This document shows positions 25,493 through 38,124 of a stretch of DNA of 64,000 bases, piece by piece; within the stretch, counting starts at the first letter, position 1; each line of letters begins with the position of its first letter. The stretch comes from Azadirachta indica. Lineage: Eukaryota > Streptophyta > Magnoliopsida > Sapindales > Meliaceae. The DNA lies in the NCBI GenBank assembly GCA_022749755.1, contig CM040450.1:13662913-13726912 (forward strand), read 5' to 3'. Under the pieces are notes generated by a model that was not told where the DNA came from, searched no databases, and saw nothing but the letters and a program-made list of their open reading frames with translations. Position numbers and translations under genes: made by a program.

Positions 25493-28400
25493 GTTGTTTA
25501 TTTTTATTTATTTCTCGAAAATCAGCTATGAGCTCGTGAGAAGATTAGATTCTTGGTTTATTTGTTCCACACACATGGGTAGGATTTGTTTTACGACATT
25601 TTTTTATTCTTGGACATTAATTTTTAATTATTATATTACTACACTTTTAACGAAGTTGAAATTAAATAATAAATATAAGTAATTAATGCATTGTAAATAA
25701 TGCATCTCAACCATTTAATGTATGATGATTAATTTATTTTAACAATCTACAAATACATTGTATAAAACAATAAGGACACATATTCTAATCTTGTATATAT
25801 GTATGCATGCATGTATTAAGAATTAAGATCACCTTTTTAGTTCAATTTACTTGAGTTCTTAGAATTTTTTAATATATATTTATATATTATATATACGTGG
25901 TAAAGATTTTTATAAATATAAAAAAAAAGTTCGGATAAAAAGAAATTTAACTGTAAAAAACTCAATAATTTATTAAAATTTTCTTTAAATTTTTATTTTT
26001 TTTTACTAAATTTCTAAAATTACATATCACCTTTAACAATTTTTTTAAAAATTTTAAAATATAATGTATAAATTAACAAAAAATAAATAAAGTAAATAAA
26101 GATCTATGTTATAATATTTTATTAAATATATGTTGTCATTAAGATCACTATTTTTTTCCTTTTTCTATACAATTATTAGTCATATAAAGTAATTAAAGTC
26201 AAACAAGAAAAGATAAAGAATTAATAAAAGTCCACACACACGAAGCATAGGAAAAAGGAAAAAAATCAACTTTAATTTTATTACAAAATTTTCTTCATGA
26301 AACATGACATGATTTAACAATTGACCGACTAATTTTCTAGTCTAAATACATTAAATTTTGCAACTAATATCTTTTCAACTTGCCTATTTATACTTGCTTA
26401 CTTGCTTGAGCTTGTCTTGACTTACCGAGATTATGATCACATTTTTACTATATACAACTTAGCTTACAACTTCAAATGTCAAAAGTTAGCAATATAATCT
26501 ATAAAATTAAAAAAAAAATCCAACAATTGTTATATTTTTAGTATTTAGTTAAATTACCTATAAAATTAATTATTTTACATTTTTAAGTAGAGCTATATAG
26601 TAAAGTTGGTGAATATAAAGTTTTTTTATAAAGTCAATAAAAGACTAAGTGTTCATTTCACATTAATTTTAAATTTTATAATTATTTGAACTTAGTTTTT
26701 ATAATTTCGCGTTAAATTAATAAAAATTAAATTGGAGTAAGTTAAATTTGTGTTGCGATATTTTAGATTCGGAATTTTAAAAGGGTTAACTCTCATCAGT
26801 GTTGTACGTAGTTGTCGTGAAGCGAATTATTTTTAGTTGCCATTAAATAAAGAGACGAGGGTATTTTCGTCATTCAAGCATCTTAGATCTGCTTCTCACG
26901 TGATACCCTCCGAGATATTTTGCGAACCAAAAAGGAAGATCTTCACCGTGAAATTACTTGATAGTTTGCTGTAAATGAACGAACACGATCGGAAGTGTAA
27001 TTCAGTTAAGTAACCCGAGGGCGGAGGCCAAGCATCGATCGTGCGCCAAGAAGGGCGGGTAAAGGAACTAAGATAAAACCAATGATCATGTGACACAGCG
27101 GCAGATAGAAAATCTGAAAGCAGTAAACATCCCGGTCCCTACATTCTTATGTTTTCACCAAAGGGTCGCCAATCAATTGAAATTATACAATTCCCTCGTA
27201 TTAGTTGATTTTGTGATGACATAAATATAGCAGTAAGGGTATTTTAGTTATTTAGACAAGAAATAGGGGCCTGTTTGATTCAAATAAAAAATATAGATAC
27301 TAAAATGTAACTATATAAATGTTGGAGGTCCTATATGTCATTATCTCGAAATTCCAATGGACATGTTGATTTTTGTGGTCCCCACTTGAGGAGGGAAAGA
27401 TTAGCTTAAATACCGAGCTATGGGGCTTCAGTTGGAAAGGGCCGGCGATTCAACGAGACGACGACGACGGCCAAATAAAAGAGAGGCGGAAGAGAAAAAG
27501 ACTCTCTCTCATTTTCTCTTCTTCAAGGCGAAGAGCTCGTCTTCTTCCAGGTACTTTCTTCTCGTTTTTACACTCGCATTTTTTCTCTGCATCTGATATG
27601 AGCTTAAAAGAAGCTGAAGCCATCTCCTCAATGGCCGATGTTTACGTTAGATCTAGGTGTACTTTCATTTATTTTTTCCGGTCAATTTCGCCGAAGAGAT
27701 TTTTGTTTGCTGAGTTTGAGCTTAGGTGCAAAATTTCTAGCTCGGGAAAATCGATTCGGTACTTATATTCGAAGATTAATCGCTATAATGCAGTTAAATT
27801 TATCATATATTTTAATTTCTTTTTCTTCTACCTTTCAATCCGTCGGATCTGAGCGTCATTTCTCGATCTTTTCGCTGTTCATCCCGTCCTTAACCGGGGA
27901 TCAATGCCGAGTCCGGTTGTCGTAGTTCGATCAAAATTATTTTAATTACTTTTGAGATTTTATTTTCTGTCGTCTTTTTTAAGTTCCGGATCCACGCAAA
28001 ATGTGGAATCGAATTAAATTTAGTTTATCAAACACAGTCTACCAATCGCGAAGTACATACACTGCCTCTTCAAATCGCTGCAGTCAGTACATTGCTTTGA
28101 GAACTATTTTGGCTCTGATGGCCGGTATTTCAAAATCAATTTTTTATTAAAACCGAAAATGATACCAGAATTATTCGTTTTTAATTTTAAAAATTGAGTC
28201 GGCTACTGGGCAGTGGCTCTTCGGCGTCCGCAAAGAAGCCAAGCTTAGCTTGTCGTTTGGTCTGGTTTTGTTTTTTCCTCTGGATTTTTACTCTTTAAAA
28301 ATTTTCCTTTCTCAAAAGAAATTTGAAGTCCTCAACTTTATCATAGAAAACTGTAGCCAGTAATTGAAGGAATAACTTTCTGCGGAGATTCCATAATCAC

Positions 28401-30148
28401 TAGTTGCAATCCAGCAGGCCTAGCGTATAAAGCAAATGGATTTTTCCTTTTGCATATAAATTATTTACACAAAATACATTTATATATTTATAAACAAAAA
28501 TAAAAATTTATTTATTTTTATTTTTTTTTATTACCGTAAATATATTTTATAAATTATAACTAGATACACTTCTACCAATTTTAATTAATAGGACAAAATT
28601 ATATAATTTCTCAAAAATAAAAAATATAAATTATAAAAGATACACGTGGTAGTAATATCAAAATTGTATATATATATTTTATATGAATACGATTTCTATA
28701 AGAAAAATAGGCAAATATAGTGATACTGGTCTTTGTATGATATTAGTCTGCTTATTAATTTTCATTCGTCAATTTTAAATTGGCTTTTCAAAGTTATGAA
28801 TTTTGTAGCGGTTGTATATATTATTGTAAATGTTACTAAAGCTGCACATCACGGAGCTGCGGCCGCCACCTTAAGCTAATTGTCAAAAACAAGTTGTCTA
28901 AATAAATCGTAGTTGGCTTGGAGAAAAAAGAAAAAAGACAAAATTTTAAGGTAATATTGCAATATAACAAACGCAGCAGATGTAGACAGTAGGCTCTAGC
29001 ATCACGTGATCAACGCTGTCTGTTGTAGTCAGCGGGACAACAGTATTCCAAGCGGGGGATTTAATCCCACATTTGAGCGATGGCCTTTTTATAAAATTCT
29101 TGGTCTAAAACAATCACCGAAGAAGGTGGACCTTATTATGGCCTCTTTGGTAGGTCCTGTATACATTTTCAACAGTTGGATCCGCACTAATTAAACGTAG
29201 GGCACATCCTGTCTTGATTCATTGCATTAATGTCTGCCACCCTTTACCGTTAGAGTTCTGTTGTAATCATGAATTCGTCGTGCTTGGATATCTTAATCGT
29301 TCAATTCACGCAATTATATAATATATTTTTATTAGACGGTAGTCAAAATTATAAGAGGGCAAATTTATGATATCAGAAGGCTACATTAATTGGTGGAAAA
29401 TATCACAGGAAAAGCGTCTACACGAATGGCGTGAGTGCGCCTTACGCGTAAACTCATCTAATTTACTGGTTTTGGCTGCCGTACGTGACCGAATTGATTG
29501 GGTCACTCCTGTTAATAGAATAGTGGACACTGGCGTAGGGTCGTGGCAACTTCTGCCTTTTTGTTGTTACACTTGTGTGTTTCACAAAAATTACATCAAA
29601 TTTGGTCAGCTTTTGTTGCCGCTTTTGACATTAACTTTCCTTCTCTTTCGTTTATTTTCGTTCTTTTTTATCTTTTTTTTCATGGACACTTTCTTACGAA
29701 AGTGATGTGATTGGCATTAAAACTCACAACTTGATGGCAACCAAAATAATTAAATATCTACGTAGTTCGATTCTCACCGATCATTATTTTAGTTGGAATG
29801 GTTGAAATTAGAAATTGGTTAGCCCGAGGTAGTCGGTTGCTCAACTGGGAGTGTCAGAAGAAACCCCATAGGGGCGGGGCCTCATGGGTTAGAGACTAGA
29901 TGGGTATTAATTTCAGCAGTTCGGGGAATGGAAGTGGATGGGTCTGGGTCCACGCACTTTGAATGATTTCAGTGCGGGGATGCTCCACCCAGCTATTTTT
30001 AGTAAAACATTTAATATGTTGAAAAAAGAACTCCCAATAAATATATTGAAAAAATTAAATTTGTAATTTATTTTAGCTCCATGGTTTGTGTCAAAACAAA
30101 AATTAGATGTGAAGTATAAATGTGACAAACAAAAGGACTAGATGTTAA

Positions 30149-30153
30149 GTGTG

Positions 30154-30201
<48 letters not shown>

Positions 30202-30223
30202 TATCTGTCTGTGTGTGTGTGTG
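30149..30223. repeat. Compound (GT)n(TA)n(GT)n microsatellite
   Basis: GT repeats, about 16 TA units, ACACATATATAT and a second GT run form a compound, partly self-complementary microsatellite within the putative FAD2 leader intron. Confidence 0.85.
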
Positions 30224-30332
30224 GGTGATAAATATTTTTTATTAAAAAAATACGAGTATTTTGCAAGCATTTCGGCTCTAAATGCCTTAGTTATTAAATA
30301 AAAAAGGTTCTTACTTTTTTTTTTTTCCTCTT

Positions 30333-30482
30333 CATAAGAATGGTATCTAGATTGCTTTTTGGGATAGATTACCATTTTAAAGTAGGTTCTTTAGTGTACA
30401 GTTAGAATGTCATACCTTTTATCATAAGAATGGTATCTAGATTGCTTTTTTGGTAGATTGCCGGAGTTTAATGTAGGTTCTT
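30333..30482. repeat. 90-base-period direct repeat before FAD2
   Basis: The segments 30333-30391 and 30423-30482 both begin CATAAGAATGGTATCTAGAT and both end GTAGGTTCTT, with scattered differences between. They are a tandem duplication with a period of 90 bases, about 300 bases upstream of the leader-intron acceptor. Confidence 0.85.
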
Positions 30483-30775
30483 CTGTATATAATGAGAATT
30501 TCAATAAACTCAACTAATACAGACCTCTAGAAAATCAAAATCTTATTCCCTCCCCATCCCATCTGCCAAAGGGTGAGAAATGAGATAGAGTTGCAATATT
30601 GACATCCTTACATTTAAAAGAAAGAATGTTAATATAGTTACTTTGAGTTTCTCTGCATCACATTCTTAAGCACACGCAGCAAAAGATAAGCAAGAGTTTA
30701 GTTAACAGTTGTGAAATGACTGATTAGCTTGAAGTTGATTCTAAACTCTATATTTTGTGGCCAGGTCTAGGAACA

Positions 30776-31930
30776 ATGGGTGCAGGTGGACGAATGGCGG
30801 TTCCTTCTACTCCCAAGAAGGTGGAATCCGATCCCTTGAAGCGAGTTCCATGCTCAAAACCACCATTCACACTCAGTCAAATAAAGAAAGCCATCCCACC
30901 ACACTGTTTCCAGCGTTCTGTTATCAAATCATTTTCCTATGCTGTTTATGACCTCACCATTGCCTTCATCTTGTACTACCTCGCAAACAATTACATTCAC
31001 CAACTCCCTTACCCTCTCTCTTATCTGGCTTGGCCTGTTTACTGGGCCCTTCAAGGCTGCATCTTAACTGGTGTTTGGGTTGTAGCTCATGAATGCGGCC
31101 ATCATGCCTTCAGTGACTACCAATGGCTTGATGACACTGTTGGCCTTATCCTCCACTCTTGCCTCCTCGTGCCTTACTTCTCCTGGAAATACAGCCATCG
31201 CCGTCATCATTCCAACACAGGTTCCCTTGATCGTGATGAAGTCTTCGTCCCCAAGCAGAAAACCGGCATCAGGTGGTACTACAAGTACCTTAACAATCCC
31301 CTAGGCCGAGTCGTCTCATTAACCATCACCCTCACTCTTGGCTGGCCTTTGTACTTAGCCTTCAATGTCTCAGGCAGACCTTATGATAGGTTTGCTTGTC
31401 ATTTTGATCCTTATAGTCCCATCTATTCAGACCGCGAGAGGCTCCAAATATTCATTGCTGATGCTGGAATTCTTGCTATGCTATATGGACTCTACCTTCT
31501 CATGACAGCAAAAGGACTTGCATATGTGGTTTGCTTTTATGGAGTACCATTGTTGGTGGTGAATGGATTTCTTGTTCTGATCACATTTTTGCAGCACACT
31601 CACCCTTCTTTGCCACATTATGATTCTTCCGAATGGGAATGGTTCAGAGGAGCTCTAGCAACTGTTGATAGAGACTACGGAATTCTGAACAAGGTATTCC
31701 ATCACATTACAGATACTCATGTCGCACACCATTTGTTCTCAACAATGCCACATTATCACGCAATGGAGGCAACCAAAGCGATCAAGCCAATTTTGGGAGA
31801 ATATTATCAGTTTGATGGGACTCCATTCTACATGGCAATGTGGAGGGAGACAAAAGAGTGTATTTTTGTTGAACCAGATGAAGACGACAACCAGAGCAAA
31901 GGTGTGTTCTGGTACAGAAATAAGATTTGA
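30776..31930 (+). CDS. FAD2: ER oleate (omega-6 / delta-12) desaturase
   Basis: FAD2 inserts the delta-12 double bond into oleoyl-phosphatidylcholine, making linoleate, in the ER with cytochrome b5 as electron donor. The single coding exon encodes 384 residues, the usual length. The three His boxes are present: HECGH (105-109), HRRHH (141-145) and HVAHH (315-319). Hydrophobic membrane segments lie at about 55-75, 85-105, 178-198 and 226-272. The C-terminus YRNKI matches the aromatic ER-retrieval signal of FAD2 (YNNKL in Arabidopsis). The N-terminus MGAGGRM is the family start; an upstream in-frame extension is UTR/intron sequence. No inactivating change is visible, and the active-site boxes are those of a desaturase, not of a hydroxylase or epoxygenase variant. 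Confidence 0.97.
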   Translation: MGAGGRMAVPSTPKKVESDPLKRVPCSKPPFTLSQIKKAIPPHCFQRSVIKSFSYAVYDLTIAFILYYLANNYIHQLPYPLSYLAWPVYWALQGCILTGVWVVAHECGHHAFSDYQWLDDTVGLILHSCLLVPYFSWKYSHRRHHSNTGSLDRDEVFVPKQKTGIRWYYKYLNNPLGRVVSLTITLTLGWPLYLAFNVSGRPYDRFACHFDPYSPIYSDRERLQIFIADAGILAMLYGLYLLMTAKGLAYVVCFYGVPLLVVNGFLVLITFLQHTHPSLPHYDSSEWEWFRGALATVDRDYGILNKVFHHITDTHVAHHLFSTMPHYHAMEATKAIKPILGEYYQFDGTPFYMAMWRETKECIFVEPDEDDNQSKGVFWYRNKI

Positions 31931-34900
31931 TGATGAAACAAATTAGCGAAATTCCTGTTGGAAAGCCAAGTTTCTTTTCAGAAGTTTTGGCTTCCCTCTC
32001 CTGGTAACTATTTTAGGTTTGTTGTTTGATTTTGAATTGAACTTTTAATTCTAGTTTATGTTTTTCCACCTTAAGTAATTTTTTTCTTCCTTAAATAATT
32101 TTTGTTGACCCTAGTTGTCTTAGTGATGAAAACAAGCAATAGCTTTTTGTTCTCTTCTTGTGAACTGGTTGGCTACTTGAGCAGAGAACTCTTCAATTCC
32201 ATCTCTGTTCAATAAATTATTTTAACTTTTCAAGCTCGGGAGAATTTGTCTTTTCCATGTTAGAGAATCAATTAATTGCTCTTGAGCTATATGTAACCGT
32301 AAAAACACTCTTAAGGTACCTTTATCCCAAGAAAAAAAAAAAAATGGGTGTAATGAGAAAAATGCGGGGGTTCTCTTTTGTTAATTTGTGGGTTCTTCTG
32401 GATAAAGCCCAACATCGTTGCTCTCTCGTAAGTTACTGTGGCCCAAGCCTGCAACCCTGAAGTTTATGGACAAATTTGATCATATTGAGTTAGAATTAAT
32501 CTGTGATGCGTTTAATTATATTAGGCATTGTAATTCACAAACATAGACCGTGTCGGTCTCATTAACTAAAATAGAAATATATGAAATCAAACTTGGATTA
32601 GGGGTATAAAATGGGCTAACATTGCAAAAGTCCCACTTAAAAATATCTGGCTGGTACAAAACATAGTGAAAGCAATAAATAATAATGCAAAAATTTATAA
32701 AAATTCAAAACTTAATTAATTTTACATTTCAAGCATTAAATTTTAGTGAATTAATGTGCATATTGGTACGAAACATTAACAAACTAATAGCCTTGACACA
32801 TTGTAAAATCTATTACCCCAATAACATCACTAACGTAATAGAAGCATGGATTGTGCTATGTCTACTTATTTTTCTTTTTTTTAAATTTAGTATGATTTGA
32901 AGCACAAATAAATTTAAGTTCAACAACTTATGATGATACGACATAACACTATTAGTATTTTTAATTAAATCAAATATTGTTAAATTTAATGACTAAATCA
33001 GTTTATTATAAAAACAAGTATTATGATAAAATATTATAAAAGTAAATATTTTATAATATTGTGAGCAAATATTTGGATGCATTAAGAAAAATTAAAATAC
33101 GTAAATATCACTTACTATAAAATTTTAGTAGTAGAAAGTATATGTGACTCAGTATCGACAAAGAAAATGTTTTGTAAAAAGAGGATGTGCAACTGCGCAC
33201 GTTAGCAAAGGATAATGGGTTCCAGCTAAGATGCTACCAGAGTCGTGCACAGCAACTGCCAGAACTTGGAATCACGTCAACAAGTGGACCCCATCACATG
33301 CAAATCAGTTAGAGGCAGCGCAAAGGGTTGGCTCCTGCTAAGGCCACTCATGAGTTTTACATACAAGCTTGCCACGTGGCATTCACGTTTTTGTACTACA
33401 ACTATACACAATACTTCCCTCTGTCTTCTCTATCACTCACTCGTATATTCGTACTGTACGTGGGCCGGCCCATCCAGCCGGCACGGGTCTCGTGTGATCT
33501 CCTGCACGTGACGTTAGCATGATTATAACATATAGGATAACAACATTGACACCCCTTATTTCTTATATTTTCATAAATTAAGATGTAATTCTTCTTGAAG
33601 TGACTGAGATATTCTTTTTTGTTAATTGACATAGTTTTTTATGTTATAACGACTAAAATACACTATTATGAAGTTAAATTTGATTGTTCTTATAAGAGTT
33701 AAGAGTCATTTGACTTAAAAGTTTAGTGTTAAACAATAATAAACAGTAATATTTTTGTTAATAATAAAAATAGTTTCAATTATTATTAAATAGTAGGTAA
33801 ACATTTTTCTCTAAAAAAATAAATGTAAGGTATAAATTACTCGATTTGAATAAAAAGAAAATTGGGTTTTGTTTTAGTTGTTATCATTTTAGGACTTATG
33901 TCATAAAATATATAATAAATGCCTCTATTTGGCATAAATTTTAGAAACCAGGGAGCCGGATGTTATAATCCATTACGAAATCTCAAAGGCCGCGTGATGG
34001 AGATCAAGTCTGAGAGTCGGTTCACGTGCACATCGGACGGTTATTATACAGTTTCAGAGATGATTTCACAACCTGCATCTGTATGTATCGTACGTGTTTA
34101 TGTTCCCCTGCAGCCGGCTTTCCATCATGCTCTCCACCCTAGCATTATACTTTTATCATATATATTTTTTTTATCAAATTTTTTTATTTATTTCCTGCAA
34201 AATAAATTTTATCTTTTAAAAAAATATAATTATTGATATTTTGGTTCACTTAGACGATATTAATGTTGGTGGGTAAATAAATTATTTAAAAAAAAAGAGT
34301 TAAATAATATTATTCTATTTTGTGCAAGTAAGACCATAGTTGTATTTGTTTACTTACTTTAGGTACAATTTTGATGCATATTATTTTGATTTTTTTAATT
34401 TGAATGGTGAAAAAATCACTATATTCCATCTCTTTTGAACTAGAATTAAATATCATGATGATGGATTATATTCCACTTCTTACTCTAACTTAGGGTTTTT
34501 CACATGGGTTACTCAATTAAATTATGTGTGATATTTAAAAGAAAAAAATTTTGATTCTTACTGTTCTCTCTCGTTATAAATATATATATATTTAAAATTG
34601 AGGTGTCATTAATCTTAATTTAAAAGTAATAACGATAACACAAATATACAGTAAATAATAATAATAATAATAATAATTTGTTTTTAGCACTGATATTCTA
34701 TATTCTAATTATAAGTTTACTAAATATTTTGATTAATATAGTCTAAAAATTTGCGAATAAAAATGATAGGAGGTTTCTACTCTCAATTAAATTAGGAAGA
34801 AAATTATTATCCCCATTAATTTTTTAATTAAAAATATTTAATTTACACCGACGGAGTATAAATACACTCATCAAAATTACAAACGTTACATGTAAATATA

Positions 34901-37590
34901 TTATCAATTTATTTATTAATGTAATGTTGTCCAAATATATAGAATATGGAATCTCAGCTGGATAATATATATATATATATATATATGAAGCCGGTTTAAA
35001 AACTTTGTCTTTGTTTTTTGTCCTCATATATATAATATATATAACTAGAATTATAAGATAAGGTCTTGTCCAATATCATAATATACATAATCAAAATAAT
35101 AATTAATTAGCTGTAGTATTACTGAAATTAATTGTTATTTAAAAAATTAAAAAAAATCCAAATGGGAGCTGGGGTTTATTAATTTTATATATGAACTTAA
35201 TTAATTACTTTTTTCTTAATTTATTACTTTTTACCAAAATATTTGGAGATTATGATTGTTTTGGGCTTTGATCGAAAGCTCCATTAGTAAATAATGACAG
35301 TGAAACGGCAAATCGAAAATACTTCTATGTTATTTTAATTAATAATAATTATTAATTAATTAAATTTGTTAATTAATTAGTGGCATTAAAATTAAGATGA
35401 AAGCACAGAGACAAATGAAAACTTACAGGTATCGTAATAAAGAATTAAAGGCAGTGAGATACCATGTATAATATTAATACTTAAATAATTAAATTGATAT
35501 TATTATTATTATTAATTATTATTATTAATTTTGATTACTGATTTAACAATCCGTACTGGGCACTTACTACAGCTAGCAGTGAGTGTAATGAGTTGACATA
35601 GTAAACACACATGCAACCAAAAACATCACTTTTGCATTGTACCATTTCAAAAGTAACTTTTTCTAGAATCACTTTTCTTGGAAGCGCTTTCTTTGGTTTA
35701 TTATTATTGCTCCATATATATATATATAATTAATTTTAATTACTCACCGCATTATATATATATATATTTATTGGTTAATTGTGAATTTACATATCATTTA
35801 AATGTAATCGTTAGTAATTTGATATTAAGTTATTAGAAAAACGACGAAAAATGATCTTGTGTAAGTGTAAAGAAAAGAGTTTTAAAGTTTTAAATTTCTA
35901 TATAAAGAATTTTAATTGCAGAGAAAATTAATTTAATAATTAGATGGGATTTAGTAAAAGCAATTAACATTATGCATTAATTTATTGAGTTAGAAACAAC
36001 GGATGTGTAGAAATATTTAACGTAAAACTAAAACAAATTGCATGAGATAATTAAGATGCATATATGCAAGAAAATTAGGGTTTTCATTCTTCATCAAATT
36101 AATAATTAAAAATATATATGGGTTAGTGATAATCTTTAGTCACATATATGTATGTTATTCATTTTGGCTTACATTAAATAATAATCCATGCGAATTAACA
36201 AATTTTCAATTAGATAAAATTTAGTTTTGTGTTGCATTAATTAATTATTTTTTGGTAGCTAAAATTATATATATCAAGTTAGATCCAACTAGCTAATTAA
36301 TTAACAACAAAATTTTAATATTTATTTAAATATGTATAGAAAATATATTTTTTTTAATTCTTTAATTGTTTTGCTGTATGTTTGAAATGGGGTTAGGGTT
36401 TATGCAAGCCATGGTATTTGGTTTTTCTTACAACTACGCGGATTCTTGTAATAATGTATCTTGTAATAATGTAAGTGTGTGTGTGTTTATATATATATAT
36501 ATATATGAATATTAGAATCTCTCTAATCATAGACAAAAATATGTATTTCTTTAATGACCAAAACACCCTTCTTATTGTAAGCACACTACATATTTTATAA
36601 TTAGATAAAAAGGATTTTTAAAAGATAAGGTTATGAACTCTTTTTCTTTTCTTGTGTTAATTAAATTTGTTTATCAATTTACTCTTTTGTTATCTCCTAA
36701 GAAAAGAGTATTATTATAATTTGATTTGCTTAAATTATGAACTTATTTATGATATTAACTAGCAATGATCATAGTAATAATATAATGTTAATCTAAGTAA
36801 AGTGATATTTTCGCATCAACCAAATTACAATCTAGATGATAAAGGATCGTTGGAGTCCCAAACTTTATAAAGAGTAAGTTTCTTCCATCTTTTGTACTTG
36901 TAATATGTAATATTTTTACAAAATTTATACTTTATTTTAAATTTATATGCATAACAAATTACATATACTTAAATTACCAAAAAATGATAGAATGATTCAA
37001 TTGTTCGATGATTGACATTTTTTCTTCATTTTCATTTCAATTATATTGTTTACTTGTAAATCCACGTCATGAAATCATCATCTACCACAATTAAGGGTAT
37101 ATATACATATGCAAGTAGCAATTGCTAGTGAACCCAAATTATCATTAAGAATTAGGTTAAACAAAACTAGGGTTTAAATTAAAAAACAAAACTAGGGTTT
37201 TTCATGTCATTTGACAAGTGGGAAATATAACAAATATTATGTTGCAAATCTTGTTATCAAATTGTATATGAAAATACATAGAAAAACATATAAAACGTTG
37301 TAAGCTAATCCAAATTGGAAACTAAGGGACCACTATTCAATTTCTATTACTTAATTGACTCCTTGCATTTTGGCAGACAAGGAGAGATGCATTTGATCTT
37401 TGTTTTGTTTTTCAAATTTTTGTTATTTGTCTTTCCATTTAATAAATTAATTTATTGTCACTTTCTTCTTCCCCTATTTAAGCACTTCTCTTCCTTCTAA
37501 ACAAATTCACCAACTCCCCTCAACTCTTTCTCTCCTTTTTCTTTCTTTCTTTCTTTCTCTCAATCAAAAGCACTTTATTAATTTATTTCC
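31931..37590. other. FAD2-VQ spacer
   Basis: The FAD2 3' UTR probably ends near 32220. The remainder is AT-rich and gene-free. GC-richer islands lie at about 33180-33530 (many ACGT cores) and 33950-34130. (AT)n and (AAT)n runs lie near 34656, 34965, 35715 and 36480. The last 150 bases form the VQ gene promoter and 5' UTR, with CTATTTAAG near 37474 as a TATA-like box and a CTTT repeat just before the start. No RNA gene was recognised. Confidence 0.6.
33198..33514. promoter_or_regulatory. Orphan ACGT-rich island
   Basis: About seven ACGT cores lie in roughly 320 bases, including CACGTG at 33373-33378 and 33505-33510 and a GGGCCGGCCC palindrome near 33462. Base composition is clearly less AT-rich than the flanks. 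No gene adjoins it: FAD2 ends 1.3 kb before and the VQ gene starts 4 kb after. A promoter or enhancer role is inference. Confidence 0.4.
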
Positions 37591-38124
37591 ATGGAGGATA
37601 TTATCAAGAAACCAACTAATTATAAAAATATCCCACATTCAACACCTTCAACACTTTCCATGCATAAGAATTCACATACAATTGCAAAACCAAAGCCAAA
37701 GATTCGTATCATTCACATCTTTGCTCCAGAAATAATCAAAACCGACGTCGAAAACTTTCGAGAGTTGGTGCAGAGACTTACCGGAAAACCAACTGATCAT
37801 CAGCATCATCAAAAGAGTTGCAGAAAGAAGCCGAGAAACCCTAGAAGAGAAGAAGAGTCGAGAAGCACTTCTGCTGAGCAGCAGGAAGGGCAGGTTTTGG
37901 CCAACAAAGCTGACCTCAGAAGCACTTTTCTTGGGTTGGAAACAAAAGATCAGAGAGTTAAAGAAGAAGAAAAACAAATCTTGTGGAACGGAGCAAATTC
38001 TGGTGGATTCTTAAATGGGTTTGCAGATTTTGATGGTTTCATTCAAGAACTTGGTGAATTTCCATTACTTCCTATGGATTCTTCACATCACTTGCACGGT
38101 TTTGAAGGAACTCAATATGCATAA
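37591..38124 (+). CDS. VQ-motif protein
   Basis: This intronless gene encodes 177 residues, and most plant VQ genes are intronless. The VQ motif FRELVQRLTG is at residues 56-65, preceded by a conserved basic/hydrophobic stretch (PKPKIRIIHIFAPEIIKTD). VQ proteins bind WRKY transcription factors through this motif and modulate defence and growth responses in the nucleus. The middle is basic (SCRKKPRNPRREEESR), a possible nuclear-localisation region. The C-terminal half holds an acidic/aromatic patch (FADFDGFIQELGEFPLLP). Position next to a fibrillin gene points to the Arabidopsis VQ17/VQ25 subgroup, but that is inference from remembered synteny. The start is the first ATG after the CTTT-rich leader. 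Confidence 0.92.
   Translation: MEDIIKKPTNYKNIPHSTPSTLSMHKNSHTIAKPKPKIRIIHIFAPEIIKTDVENFRELVQRLTGKPTDHQHHQKSCRKKPRNPRREEESRSTSAEQQEGQVLANKADLRSTFLGLETKDQRVKEEEKQILWNGANSGGFLNGFADFDGFIQELGEFPLLPMDSSHHLHGFEGTQYA

Larger units (their letters stand above)
20614..27400. other. Large AT-rich gene-free region
   Basis: Nearly 7 kb without a supportable gene. It contains (TA)n runs near 21262 and 23366, a probable MULE-type MITE (23947-24780), a CATG/TATG microsatellite (25426-25492) and otherwise low-complexity DNA. The stretch at about 21840-22330 is less AT-rich and may be decayed transposon sequence, but no domain is recognisable. The FAD2 promoter probably occupies the last few hundred bases. 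Confidence 0.6.
27440..30775 (+). other. FAD2 5' leader exon and long leader intron
   Basis: A CT-rich, leader-like stretch ends in TTCCAG/GTACTT at 27550/27551. The next strong acceptor is GTGGCCAG at 30764, followed by 11 untranslated bases and the FAD2 ATG at 30776. FAD2 genes of many plants have one large intron just before the start codon, so the 3.2 kb interval is best read as that intron. A TTAAATA motif near 27407 is a possible TATA box. No coding gene fits in the interval. Exon 1 start is a guess from the TATA position. Confidence 0.65.

Noticed and set aside
25426..25682. 84-codon ORF through the TATG repeat
   Set aside because: Its first half is microsatellite translation and the rest is hydrophobic low-complexity sequence.
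27373..27852. 159-codon ORF near the FAD2 leader
   Set aside because: It spans the leader exon, donor site and AT-rich intron; composition shifts midway to poly-Phe/Ile and no domain is seen.
29815..29950. tRNA-like wording (GGTTGCTCAACTGGGAG) in the FAD2 intron
   Set aside because: No B-box or acceptor-stem pairing could be found around it, so no cloverleaf can be drawn.
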